From assembly GCA_964607675.1 (NCBI GenBank), contig CAZSLC010000016.1, forward strand, positions 1 to 44,546: a stretch of 44,546 bases of DNA. Reading direction: 5' to 3'. Positions within the stretch are counted from its first letter, which is position 1. Every line of letters begins with the position of its first letter. The position numbers and the translations under genes were made by a program. Shown here one piece after another: positions 34,552 to 42,009 of this stretch. The notes beneath the pieces were generated by a model that was not told where the DNA came from, made no database searches, and worked only from the letters and a program-made list of their open reading frames with translations. This DNA comes from CAZSLC01 sp964607675 (GTDB taxonomy: Bacteria; Bacteroidota; Bacteroidia; Bacteroidales; UBA932).

Positions 34552-34842
34552 ATGGGAATATTAATTAAGCCTATAGTAACTGAGAAGATGACGATTCAGG
34601 GCGATAAATTGAATCGTTACGGTTTTATCGTTGACCGCGATGCCAATAAAGTTGAAATCAAAAACGCGGTTGAGCAGATGTATGGTGTAACAGTGAAAGA
34701 AGTAAACACTGTTAACTACCACGGAAAACGTAAAAGTCGCTTTACAAAAGCGGGATTATTGACAGGTCGTGCTAATCACTATAAAAAAGCATATATTACT
34801 TTGACCGGTGATGATAAGATTGATTTCTACAGCAATATTTAA
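34552..34842 (+). CDS. rplW: 50S ribosomal protein L23
   Basis: L23 sits at the tunnel exit and docks trigger factor and the signal recognition particle. The 96-residue protein has the family features ILIKPIVTEKM at the start and YGFIVDRDANKVEIKNAVEQMYGV, then the basic loop VNYHGKRKSRFTKAGLLTGRA and a C-terminal KKAYITLT strand. It lies 11 bases after rplD and 6 before rplB, in the standard order. Confidence 0.95.
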   Translation: MGILIKPIVTEKMTIQGDKLNRYGFIVDRDANKVEIKNAVEQMYGVTVKEVNTVNYHGKRKSRFTKAGLLTGRANHYKKAYITLTGDDKIDFYSNI

Positions 34843-34848
34843 TCGTTT

Positions 34849-35673
34849 ATGGCAGTACGTAAATTTAAACCAGTTACCCCTGGTCAAAGAAATAAATTAA
34901 TTAGCGCATTTGACGACATTACTTGCACAACTCCTGAAAAATCGTTGTTGCAACCACTAAGAAAAAGTGGAGGTCGTAACAATCAGGGTAAGATGACTAT
35001 GCGTTATATTGGTGGTGGTCATAAAAGAATGTATCGCGTTGTAGATTTCCTCCGTGATAAAGATGAATACACCGCAACTGTTAAAACTATTGAATACGAT
35101 CCTAATCGCAGTGCACGCATTGCATTAGTTGTTTACACAGATGGAGAAAAACGCTATATCATTGCCCCTTCTGGCATTAAAGTTGGTCAAACTATTGCCT
35201 CAGGTTCAGGTATAGCACCAGAAATTGGTAATACTCTTCCTCTTTCAGAAATTCCACTTGGAACATTAGTTCACAATATTGAGCTTCGTCCAGGACAAGG
35301 AGCCGCAATGGCTCGTAGTGCAGGGGCATATGCTCAACTTACAGCTCGTGAAGGTAACCACGCCATCCTTCGCCTCCCTTCAGGTGAAACAAGAATGGTT
35401 GTAGTTGCTTGCCGCGCTACTGTTGGAATTGTTTCTAATTCAGATCATAGTCTTGAATCTCACGGGAAAGCAGGACGCAAACGCTGGTTGGGTCGCAGAC
35501 CTCGTACCCGTGGAGTCGTAATGAATCCTGTTGATCACCCTATGGGTGGTGGTGAAGGACGTGCTTCAGGAGGACATCCTCGTTCTCGTAAAGGCCTTCT
35601 TGCTAAAGGTTATAAGACTCGTAATCCAAAGAGCACTTCTAATAAATTTATCATTGAAAGAAGGAAAAAATAA
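34849..35673 (+). CDS. rplB: 50S ribosomal protein L2
   Basis: L2 is needed for peptidyl-transferase activity and subunit joining. The 274-residue length is standard. Visible features are MAVRKFKPVTPGQRNK, GRNNQGKMTMRYIGGGHKR, an OB-like and SH3-like middle (YDPNRSARIALVVYTDGEK) and the conserved C-terminal VMNPVDHPMGGGEGRASGG with the catalytically linked His in DHPMGGG, followed by the basic tail. The gene lies 6 bases after rplW. Confidence 0.97.
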   Translation: MAVRKFKPVTPGQRNKLISAFDDITCTTPEKSLLQPLRKSGGRNNQGKMTMRYIGGGHKRMYRVVDFLRDKDEYTATVKTIEYDPNRSARIALVVYTDGEKRYIIAPSGIKVGQTIASGSGIAPEIGNTLPLSEIPLGTLVHNIELRPGQGAAMARSAGAYAQLTAREGNHAILRLPSGETRMVVVACRATVGIVSNSDHSLESHGKAGRKRWLGRRPRTRGVVMNPVDHPMGGGEGRASGGHPRSRKGLLAKGYKTRNPKSTSNKFIIERRKK

Positions 35674-35694
35674 CGGAATAAACTATAGAGTATT

Positions 35695-35961
35695 ATGAGT
35701 AGATCACTTAGAAAAGGCCCATACATTCAAGACAGCTTGGAAAAAAGAGTTCTTGCAATGAATAAAGGGAGTATGAAAAAAGAAGTTATCAAAACCTGGT
35801 CTCGCGCCAGTATGATCTCACCCGACTTCGTTGGTCACACTATTGCTGTTCATAACGGAAATAAATTTATTCCTGTATATGTAACTGAAAATATGGTTGG
35901 TCACAAGCTCGGCGAATTTGCACCGACACGTACCTTTAAAGGACACTCGGGTAATCGTTAA
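35695..35961 (+). CDS. rpsS: 30S ribosomal protein S19
   Basis: S19 is part of the head of the small subunit and forms a complex with S13 near the A-site tRNA. The 88-residue protein has MSRSLRKGPYIQDSLEKR, IKTWSRASMISPDFVGHTIAVHNG and VTENMVGHKLGEFAPTRTFKGH, all standard. It lies 21 bases after rplB and 21 before rplV. Confidence 0.97.
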   Translation: MSRSLRKGPYIQDSLEKRVLAMNKGSMKKEVIKTWSRASMISPDFVGHTIAVHNGNKFIPVYVTENMVGHKLGEFAPTRTFKGHSGNR

Positions 35962-35982
35962 ACAATTAAGTAAAGAGTTACA

Positions 35983-36405
35983 ATGGGATCTCGTAAAAAA
36001 GAAATGGCCGAAAGGCTTAAAGAAATAAAGAAAGTGACAGCAATAGCTAAACTTAACGATGTACCTACTTCACCAAGGAAAATGCGCTTAGTTGCTGATA
36101 TGGTGAGAGGAATGGAAGTTAATAGAGCTTTGGATGTCCTGAAATACACTAAAAAAGAAGCTGCGGAGAAGGTTAGTAAACTTATCCGTTCTGCTATCGC
36201 TAACTGGGAAGCTAAAAATGAAGCTGACCGTAAAGAGCTTGAAAATGGTAACGTATTAGTTCAAACCATCATGGTTGGACAAGGTACCTCCCTCAAGCGT
36301 ATTCGTACAGCGCCACAAGGTCGTGCAGCCCGTATTCGCAAACGTTCGAACCACGTGACTGTTATTCTTGGAGTTAAAAATCAAACCGTTAAAGAGGAGA
36401 AATAA
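35983..36405 (+). CDS. rplV: 50S ribosomal protein L22
   Basis: L22 lines the exit tunnel with L4. The 140-residue protein carries a Bacteroidota-style N-terminal extension (MGSRKKEMAERLKEIKK), then AKLNDVPTSPRKMRLVADMVRG, the three-helix core, and the tunnel hairpin with TSLKRIRTAPQGRAARIRKRSNHVTVIL. Its stop is one base before the rpsC ATG, so the two are translated together. Confidence 0.95.
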   Translation: MGSRKKEMAERLKEIKKVTAIAKLNDVPTSPRKMRLVADMVRGMEVNRALDVLKYTKKEAAEKVSKLIRSAIANWEAKNEADRKELENGNVLVQTIMVGQGTSLKRIRTAPQGRAARIRKRSNHVTVILGVKNQTVKEEK

Positions 36406-36406
36406 T

Positions 36407-37177
36407 ATGGGACAAAAAACTAATCCTATAAGCAACAGAATTGGTATTATTCGTGGTTGGGACTCTAACTGGTGTGGAAATGATTATGCTGGCAAGATAT
36501 TAGAAGATTCAAAAATCCGTGATTATTTGAATGCCCGTATTTCAAAAGCAAATCTATCAAAGATTGTTATCGAAAGAACACTAAAATTAATTACAGTCAC
36601 TATCCATACAGCACGTCCTGGTGTTATTATTGGCAAAGGTGGTCAAGAGGTTGAAAAACTAAAGGAAGAGTTGAAAAAAATCTCCAATAAAGAGGTTCAA
36701 ATCAATATCTTCGAAGTTAAGAGACCAGAAGTTGATGCAAACATCGTAGCTAATAATATTGCACGCCAAGTTGAAGGGCGTGTATCATATCGTAGAGCTA
36801 TCAAAATGGCAATTGCTACAACAATGCGTATGGGCGCAGAAGGTATTAAAGTGCTGATAAGTGGCCGTCTTGGCGGAGCTGAAATGGCAAGAAGTGAACT
36901 CTTCAAAGAAGGACGTACACCTCTTCACACTTTCCGTGCAGACATTGATTACGCTCTTGCTGAAGCACATACTAAAGTTGGAGTACTTGGTATTAAAGTG
37001 TGGATTTGCAATGGAGAAGTATATGGCAAACGCGATCTCTCTCCAAATGCAGGTGTATCTACATCAGCTGTAGCTCAAAATAATGGACGCAATGAAAATC
37101 GTCGCAGTGGTCGCGGAGATAGACGTCGTGGTCCAAGAGGAGAAGGGCGTCAGAGAAACAACAATTCTGAAAATTAA
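36407..37177 (+). CDS. rpsC: 30S ribosomal protein S3
   Basis: S3 forms part of the mRNA entry site and has helicase activity with S4. The 256-residue protein starts MGQKTNPISNRIGIIRGWDS; ATG 36407 was chosen because it follows AAAGAGGAGA and the rplV stop, while an upstream frame extension lacks any family residue. The KH domain has RPGVIIGKGGQEVEKLKEEL (about 65-85), and the C-terminal domain ends LGIKVWICNGEVYGKRDLS. A basic Arg/Gly/Asn-rich tail of about 35 residues follows, usual in this phylum. In other bacteria rplP, rpmC and rpsQ follow; here a strong terminator does. Confidence 0.97.
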   Translation: MGQKTNPISNRIGIIRGWDSNWCGNDYAGKILEDSKIRDYLNARISKANLSKIVIERTLKLITVTIHTARPGVIIGKGGQEVEKLKEELKKISNKEVQINIFEVKRPEVDANIVANNIARQVEGRVSYRRAIKMAIATTMRMGAEGIKVLISGRLGGAEMARSELFKEGRTPLHTFRADIDYALAEAHTKVGVLGIKVWICNGEVYGKRDLSPNAGVSTSAVAQNNGRNENRRSGRGDRRRGPRGEGRQRNNNSEN

Positions 37178-37198
37178 TATCAATTTTCTTAATATTTT

Positions 37199-37232
37199 AA
37201 GGGATAACTAAAGGCTTAGTTATCCCTTTTTT
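37199..37232 (+). terminator. Strong intrinsic terminator directly after rpsC
   Basis: AAGGGATAACTAA (37199-37211) pairs perfectly with TTAGTTATCCCTT (37216-37228) around the loop AGGC, followed by T to 37232. Thirteen paired bases and a U-tract make it the best terminator in the window. It closes the shortened S10 operon. Confidence 0.92.
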
Positions 37233-37252
37233 CATTTAAGAGATTATTTTAC

Positions 37253-37260
37253 TATATTTG
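37253..37260 (+). promoter_or_regulatory. Bacteroidota -7 promoter box for the serine hydrolase gene
   Basis: TATATTTG is an exact match and ends 27 bases before ATG 37288. A longer reading frame would begin with the TTG inside this box, which rules that start out. Confidence 0.55.
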
Positions 37261-37287
37261 CAAAATATTTATAATCAACCAATAGCA

Positions 37288-38544
37288 ATGAAACAATCGA
37301 GAATTATATATATCATATCTGCATTGCTATTAATATGCAGTTGTTCCAATCAAGGGGCGTATTTAGAGAGGGTGTCACCAGAAAAAGTAGGTATAGACTC
37401 TAAAAGGCTCAAGTTGGCAGATAGCGCAATTATGAGCTCAATTGATAAAAGAGAGACACCAGGTGCTGTCCTTGCCATTGTAAAAGATAATAAGTTAGCA
37501 TACCTAAAAGCTTACGGCAACAAATCAGTGATACCTGACACTACAGCGATGACGACAAACACTATTTTTGATCTTGCCTCAGTTAGTAAATGCGTGGGTA
37601 CAACCCTCTCCATCATGAAACTTGTTGAGGATGGGAAAATAAGACTTACCGATCCTGTAACAAAGTACATTCCAGAATTCCAATCATGGCGAGATTCCAC
37701 GACTGGAGAGGTAACTCCTATAAGAATTTCCAATCTACTCTCTCACTCCTCTGGAATCATTCCTTACATCAATGTGGCAGAATATATAAAGAAATACGGG
37801 CCAGGAACTCCAGATTCGCTGATAAAACACATTGCAACAGAGCTTCCTCTAAAATACAAACCCACAACGGGATACACATATAGTTGCCTCAACTTTATTA
37901 CTTTGCAGAATATTCTTCAGAGGATAACTGGCGAAACACTCGCCGAATATGCCCAAAGGAATATCTTCGGGACATTGGGTCTCAAACATACAGCATACCT
38001 TCCATTGGAAAAAGATGCACGCCAAAAATCTCTCTCCGCTGTAGCCTCAGATTTTCTTGAATTAGTAGCCCCCACCGAAGTCCAAGGGGATGGGAAGCCT
38101 CTTTTAGGTGAAGTACATGACCCAACTGCAAGGATCGTCAACCTTGGCAACTCTGGGAATGCAGGTGTATTCTCAAATGCCGAAGATATGGCCGTCATTG
38201 CCGCAGCCATCATCAACAAAGGGGAAATCAACGGCCATAGGATACTCAGTCCAATGACTATTGAAACGATGATAACAGTCCCTAAAGAAGATGACCCATC
38301 CATTGAAAGGTCTCTCGGATGGGACAACTATACAATAGGTGCAGGCACTAAAGGAGACCTCTTCCTAACACGCCCACATTCATTTGTTCACACTGGTTAT
38401 ACTGGACCATCAATTATGATTGATATGGATAACAAGTGTGCCATAATATTGCTTACAAACAGAGTCCATCCAGAAGATAAAACCTCCATTGGACAACTTC
38501 GTGGAATAGTTGCAAACATTGTTGCAAGTTCCATGATTAATTAA
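37288..38544 (+). CDS. Serine hydrolase lipoprotein of the beta-lactamase/class C family
   Basis: The 418-residue protein has a lipoprotein signal (MKQSRIIYIISALLLICSCSN) and a beta-lactamase-like domain. Ser98 and Lys101 form the SxxK motif in ASVSKCVG, Tyr198 lies in GYTYSCLNF (the YxN position, with Cys instead of Asn), and HTG is at 368-370 in FVHTGYTG. Such proteins act as esterases, D-amino peptidases or, less often, beta-lactamases; the Asn-to-Cys change argues against assuming antibiotic resistance. The start is fixed by the -7 box at 37253-37260. The LruC-domain lipoprotein gene follows 11 bases after its stop, so they share a transcript. Confidence 0.88.
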   Translation: MKQSRIIYIISALLLICSCSNQGAYLERVSPEKVGIDSKRLKLADSAIMSSIDKRETPGAVLAIVKDNKLAYLKAYGNKSVIPDTTAMTTNTIFDLASVSKCVGTTLSIMKLVEDGKIRLTDPVTKYIPEFQSWRDSTTGEVTPIRISNLLSHSSGIIPYINVAEYIKKYGPGTPDSLIKHIATELPLKYKPTTGYTYSCLNFITLQNILQRITGETLAEYAQRNIFGTLGLKHTAYLPLEKDARQKSLSAVASDFLELVAPTEVQGDGKPLLGEVHDPTARIVNLGNSGNAGVFSNAEDMAVIAAAIINKGEINGHRILSPMTIETMITVPKEDDPSIERSLGWDNYTIGAGTKGDLFLTRPHSFVHTGYTGPSIMIDMDNKCAIILLTNRVHPEDKTSIGQLRGIVANIVASSMIN

Positions 38545-38555
38545 AAAATACAATT

Positions 38556-41030
38556 ATGAAGCACTCAAATTTATTTTTCTTTATAGTTTTACTTTTAAGT
38601 GGATGTACCATCCCTGTAGGACCTGATATTCCAATTGAAGAGAACTATTTTGACTGGAAAACCACCTCACTTGTCGAACTCGAAATAGCTGTTCCATCAA
38701 TCTCAGGCGAAGCTGATAAGTACTATCGAACAGTTAATATCTACTCAACATCTTCATATACCAAAGAGAATCTGATTTTGACAGCATCTGCAACTCCAAA
38801 AGAGCCTCTAAAACTTAGCTTTGATGTCCCCTCATCATACAAAAGGGTGTATATTGAAATCATACATCCAAATGGGTTGGTAACTCATACATCAAAAAGC
38901 ACATCCAAAGAGACAGAGACAAAGAGTGAATCTATTTCCACTCAATCATTCCCATCAATAGATATTCCTGAATGGGGAGATGTCCCATCACCTGATGAGA
39001 TGGATGTTGTTATCGACTCCGATGTGACAGAAGAGATGACATTGTTGGGCAATACTAACTATTATGTTCCCTCAGGTGTAAATATCAATGGTTATGTAAA
39101 GAAAAAATCTACAATCAATTTTTGGAATTGGAAAGATGGGACAAATGCAGTACTTTATATTGCAGGTACTCTTACTTGTGCCAACATAAGTACTGGCAAT
39201 TCAAGTATTGTTATCCTTCCAGGGGGCCATTTGATAGTCAATGGAGATCTTTCTACATATACGGCGTCTCAGTATCGCCGTGATATTTATATCATGGGAG
39301 GTGGTAAGTTGACTTGCAACAATACAATAGCGATACAAGGTCAGAGTTCAATGATAAATAAAGGGGAGATTGAATTGGGAACTGGAGGTTTACTTAAAGG
39401 GTGCTATGGTTATCCTGAAATATACAATTCGGGTATCATCTATGGCAGCAAGAGCGGTTCAGAATATCTTTTAGATGCTAAAATTAATGTTGACAACTCC
39501 TCAACTCTATACAACTCTGGCACTATTTACGCCAGTGATCTCAATATAATTAGTGGAGGTGGATCAGAAATAATAAACTACGAAAGTGGGAGTATCAAGA
39601 CATTTACCTTTGATATGACAAATAAAACTGCAAAATGTAGAAACTATGGCAGTTTTATATGCGAAGATATGGATGCTAAAGGGGAATTCGATAATTACTC
39701 ATATTTTGAGGCTGGTTGTATCTCCAATGAAGATCAGAAAAAATGGGATGTAAATACTTATGACTTCTATTTTAAAAATAGATCTGGTTCCTTAGCTTCC
39801 ATTGAAAATCTAAGACTTCACAATTCTACTGTAGAAGTGGAGGGTTCAAGTATCCTTACAATTAATTCATTAGTTGACCAGTCCGAAAAATTCTACATCT
39901 GGAATACTACAGATGAATATGCCCTTATAATAGTATATGACAATCTTCAGTCACTTACTCAAAGTCACTCAGTGATTGATGGTAAAATAGAAGTTTGGCA
40001 TCAAGAACTTGATAAAGATGGTAATATACTTGAAGAAGATTATGTTAAAAACACTAACTATATCAATAATTCATATTTTGTCAAAAATGAATCAGACAGA
40101 GTTGTAAATATCCCCGACAACGGTATCAACAAGGGAGTTGGTGAAATAACACCACCTGAACCAGAAGTTGTTGACAATGACGGAGACGGAGTTTTAGCGG
40201 AAAATGACATTGACGATGACGATCCAACCATCGCATACAGAAATTATTTCCCTAATGAATACTCATATGGTTCAATATTGGTTGAAGACCTTTGGCCATA
40301 TGTGGGAGACTACGATATGAACGACTTAGTTTGCGACATCAAGATAGCATGGACTACCAATGCAGATAATGAAGTTGTGTATATGGATTATTATTGGAAG
40401 CTACGCGCTCTTGGAACTACTAAGAAACTTGCAATGGGGATACAATTTGATGGCGTGCCCGCTAGTAATGTTTCTTCAGTGACTTCAACACATACTCCAA
40501 GTGGAAATGTACCATTTAACACCTCTGGAGGGTTGGAATTGTATCAGCCATATGCAGTAGTACCATTATTTAACGATGCTGAGGAGATATTTGGAAGTGG
40601 CAACAATACCTTGATCAACACCAATCCAACTTCTACTGAATTTCCTGTCACTCAAGAGAGTTTTAGACTTTACTTCACATCCCCAGTTTCACTCTACTCT
40701 GTTGCTGTATCTAATATAAATCCATTCGTAGTAATTACAGATTTTGACAATCCTCAAAGATCTCATGAGGTGCATATGCCTGGATTCGATAAAACATCAT
40801 TAGGAGAGATACCTGATAATAGCTATTTGAGTAGAAACGATCCATTTTTGTCAAATACAGGTATGATGTGGATGATAATGACACCTTCATCAATAGATTA
40901 CACCATAGAAACTCACAATATTGAGAGTGGGTATTCACATTATCGTGAGTGGTATCAGTCCTTTGGTAATTACTATCCAGATTGGTATCTTAACCTTCCT
41001 GGCTACAGAGATAATTCTGTAATATATTAG
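38556..41030 (+). CDS. LruC-domain (DUF4842) surface lipoprotein with repeat-rich middle
   Basis: The 824-residue protein starts with a lipoprotein signal, FFIVLLLSGCTIPVGPD. Residues about 20-130 look like a small beta-domain. Residues about 150-480 repeat short beta-strands with Asn, Gly and Ser turns (LYIAGTLTCANIST, IVILPGGHLIVNGDLS, YNSGIIYGSKSG, YNSGTIYASDLN), as in right-handed beta-helix adhesins. An acidic Ca-binding-type stretch follows, DNDGDGVLAENDIDDDDPT (about 544-562). The C-terminal LruC domain has VEDLWPYVGDYDMNDLVCDI. Surface location is likely; ligand unknown. The last 41 bases overlap the end of the convergent aroC. Confidence 0.8.
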   Translation: MKHSNLFFFIVLLLSGCTIPVGPDIPIEENYFDWKTTSLVELEIAVPSISGEADKYYRTVNIYSTSSYTKENLILTASATPKEPLKLSFDVPSSYKRVYIEIIHPNGLVTHTSKSTSKETETKSESISTQSFPSIDIPEWGDVPSPDEMDVVIDSDVTEEMTLLGNTNYYVPSGVNINGYVKKKSTINFWNWKDGTNAVLYIAGTLTCANISTGNSSIVILPGGHLIVNGDLSTYTASQYRRDIYIMGGGKLTCNNTIAIQGQSSMINKGEIELGTGGLLKGCYGYPEIYNSGIIYGSKSGSEYLLDAKINVDNSSTLYNSGTIYASDLNIISGGGSEIINYESGSIKTFTFDMTNKTAKCRNYGSFICEDMDAKGEFDNYSYFEAGCISNEDQKKWDVNTYDFYFKNRSGSLASIENLRLHNSTVEVEGSSILTINSLVDQSEKFYIWNTTDEYALIIVYDNLQSLTQSHSVIDGKIEVWHQELDKDGNILEEDYVKNTNYINNSYFVKNESDRVVNIPDNGINKGVGEITPPEPEVVDNDGDGVLAENDIDDDDPTIAYRNYFPNEYSYGSILVEDLWPYVGDYDMNDLVCDIKIAWTTNADNEVVYMDYYWKLRALGTTKKLAMGIQFDGVPASNVSSVTSTHTPSGNVPFNTSGGLELYQPYAVVPLFNDAEEIFGSGNNTLINTNPTSTEFPVTQESFRLYFTSPVSLYSVAVSNINPFVVITDFDNPQRSHEVHMPGFDKTSLGEIPDNSYLSRNDPFLSNTGMMWMIMTPSSIDYTIETHNIESGYSHYREWYQSFGNYYPDWYLNLPGYRDNSVIY

Positions 41031-42009
41031 AAGAAAGTACTATTGCAACTACACTCTCAACGACGACAGGCACTCTGAGTGCAAAACAGGCGTCGTGTCT
41101 CCCTGAGATGGAGAGATCTTCCATTTTTTCAGAGATGAAATTGTATGTAGTCTGCCTCTTTGCAATGCTCGATGTGGGCTTAATGGCCACTCTAAACACG
41201 ATAGGGTTGCCATTGGTAATTCCTCCATTGATCCCTCCTGCCCCATTGGTAGCGGTTTGACCCTTCGAATTGACATAACAATCGTTGTGCTGTGATCCTC
41301 TCATTTTTGAGGCAGCAAAACCATCTCCGAATTCAATCCCCCTCACCCCTGGAATAGAAAATACAAGGTGGGAAATTTGGGACTCCATCGAATCGAAGAA
41401 AGGCTCTCCCAACCCTATAGGGACATTTTTGCAAACACACTCAACTATACCTCCAAGAGAGTCTCCATCCTTGATGGCACCATCCAAAAGTGAGGCAAAT
41501 GCTTTGTTCCCTGTGGGATCATCTCCCTCAATCTTTACTCCACCAGCCTCAACAACCCTTGCTGAAATTTCTATCGGAGATATAATTTTCTTCGCAACAA
41601 CACCTGCCGCAACCAACGGAAGGGTCATTCTCCCCGAAAACATCCCACCTCCACGGATATCATTATAGAAATTATATTTTACTGAAGAGACCAGATCTGC
41701 ATGACCAGGCCTTGGCACTTCTCTAAATTGCTCGTAGTCGTCACTGTTGAAAGAGCCATTTTTAAAAACAACCACTACTGGTGCACCTGTAGTAACTCCA
41801 TCCAAAACTCCGCATAAAATCTCAGGAAGATCACTTTCTTTCCTTGCAGTGGTTCCTTTAGATCCGCTTTTTCTCCTCCCTAAATCTTGGATAAAATGCT
41901 CAATTTCAAGGGGTAAACCTGGTGGCACCCCATCAATATGGATACCTACTACAGGGCCGTGGGACTCCCCGAAGATAGAAATCCTAAGTAAATTGCCGTA
42001 ACTATTCAT
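40990..42009 (-). CDS. aroC: Chorismate synthase
   Basis: The enzyme converts EPSP to chorismate using reduced FMN, the last step of the shikimate pathway. The 339-residue protein starts MNSYGNLLRISIFGESHGPVVG with the first active-site His in GESHG, has RRKSGSKGTTARKE, RPGHADLVSSVKY with the second His, NGAGGINGGITNGNPI for FMN binding and RHDACFALRVPVVVES. The length is slightly short, with a short C-terminal tail. Its ATG overlaps the stop of the aroD-aroA fusion (ATGA, 42006-42009), so the two are translationally coupled. Its 3' end overlaps the convergent LruC gene by 41 bases. Confidence 0.95.
   Translation of the reverse strand: MNSYGNLLRISIFGESHGPVVGIHIDGVPPGLPLEIEHFIQDLGRRKSGSKGTTARKESDLPEILCGVLDGVTTGAPVVVVFKNGSFNSDDYEQFREVPRPGHADLVSSVKYNFYNDIRGGGMFSGRMTLPLVAAGVVAKKIISPIEISARVVEAGGVKIEGDDPTGNKAFASLLDGAIKDGDSLGGIVECVCKNVPIGLGEPFFDSMESQISHLVFSIPGVRGIEFGDGFAASKMRGSQHNDCYVNSKGQTATNGAGGINGGITNGNPIVFRVAIKPTSSIAKRQTTYNFISEKMEDLSISGRHDACFALRVPVVVESVVAIVLSSNILQNYLCSQEG

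Noticed and set aside
36368..36406. An upstream extension of rpsC.
   Set aside because: It lies inside the end of rplV and encodes no S3 residues; the ATG at 36407 follows a good ribosome binding site and gives the family start MGQKTNP.
37258..37287. A TTG start for the serine hydrolase.
   Set aside because: The TTG is part of the TATATTTG promoter box, and the lipoprotein signal begins at ATG 37288.
37288..38544. Antibiotic-resistance beta-lactamase.
   Set aside because: The SxxK serine hydrolase fold is shared by esterases and peptidases, and the YxN motif has Cys in place of Asn, so resistance cannot be claimed.
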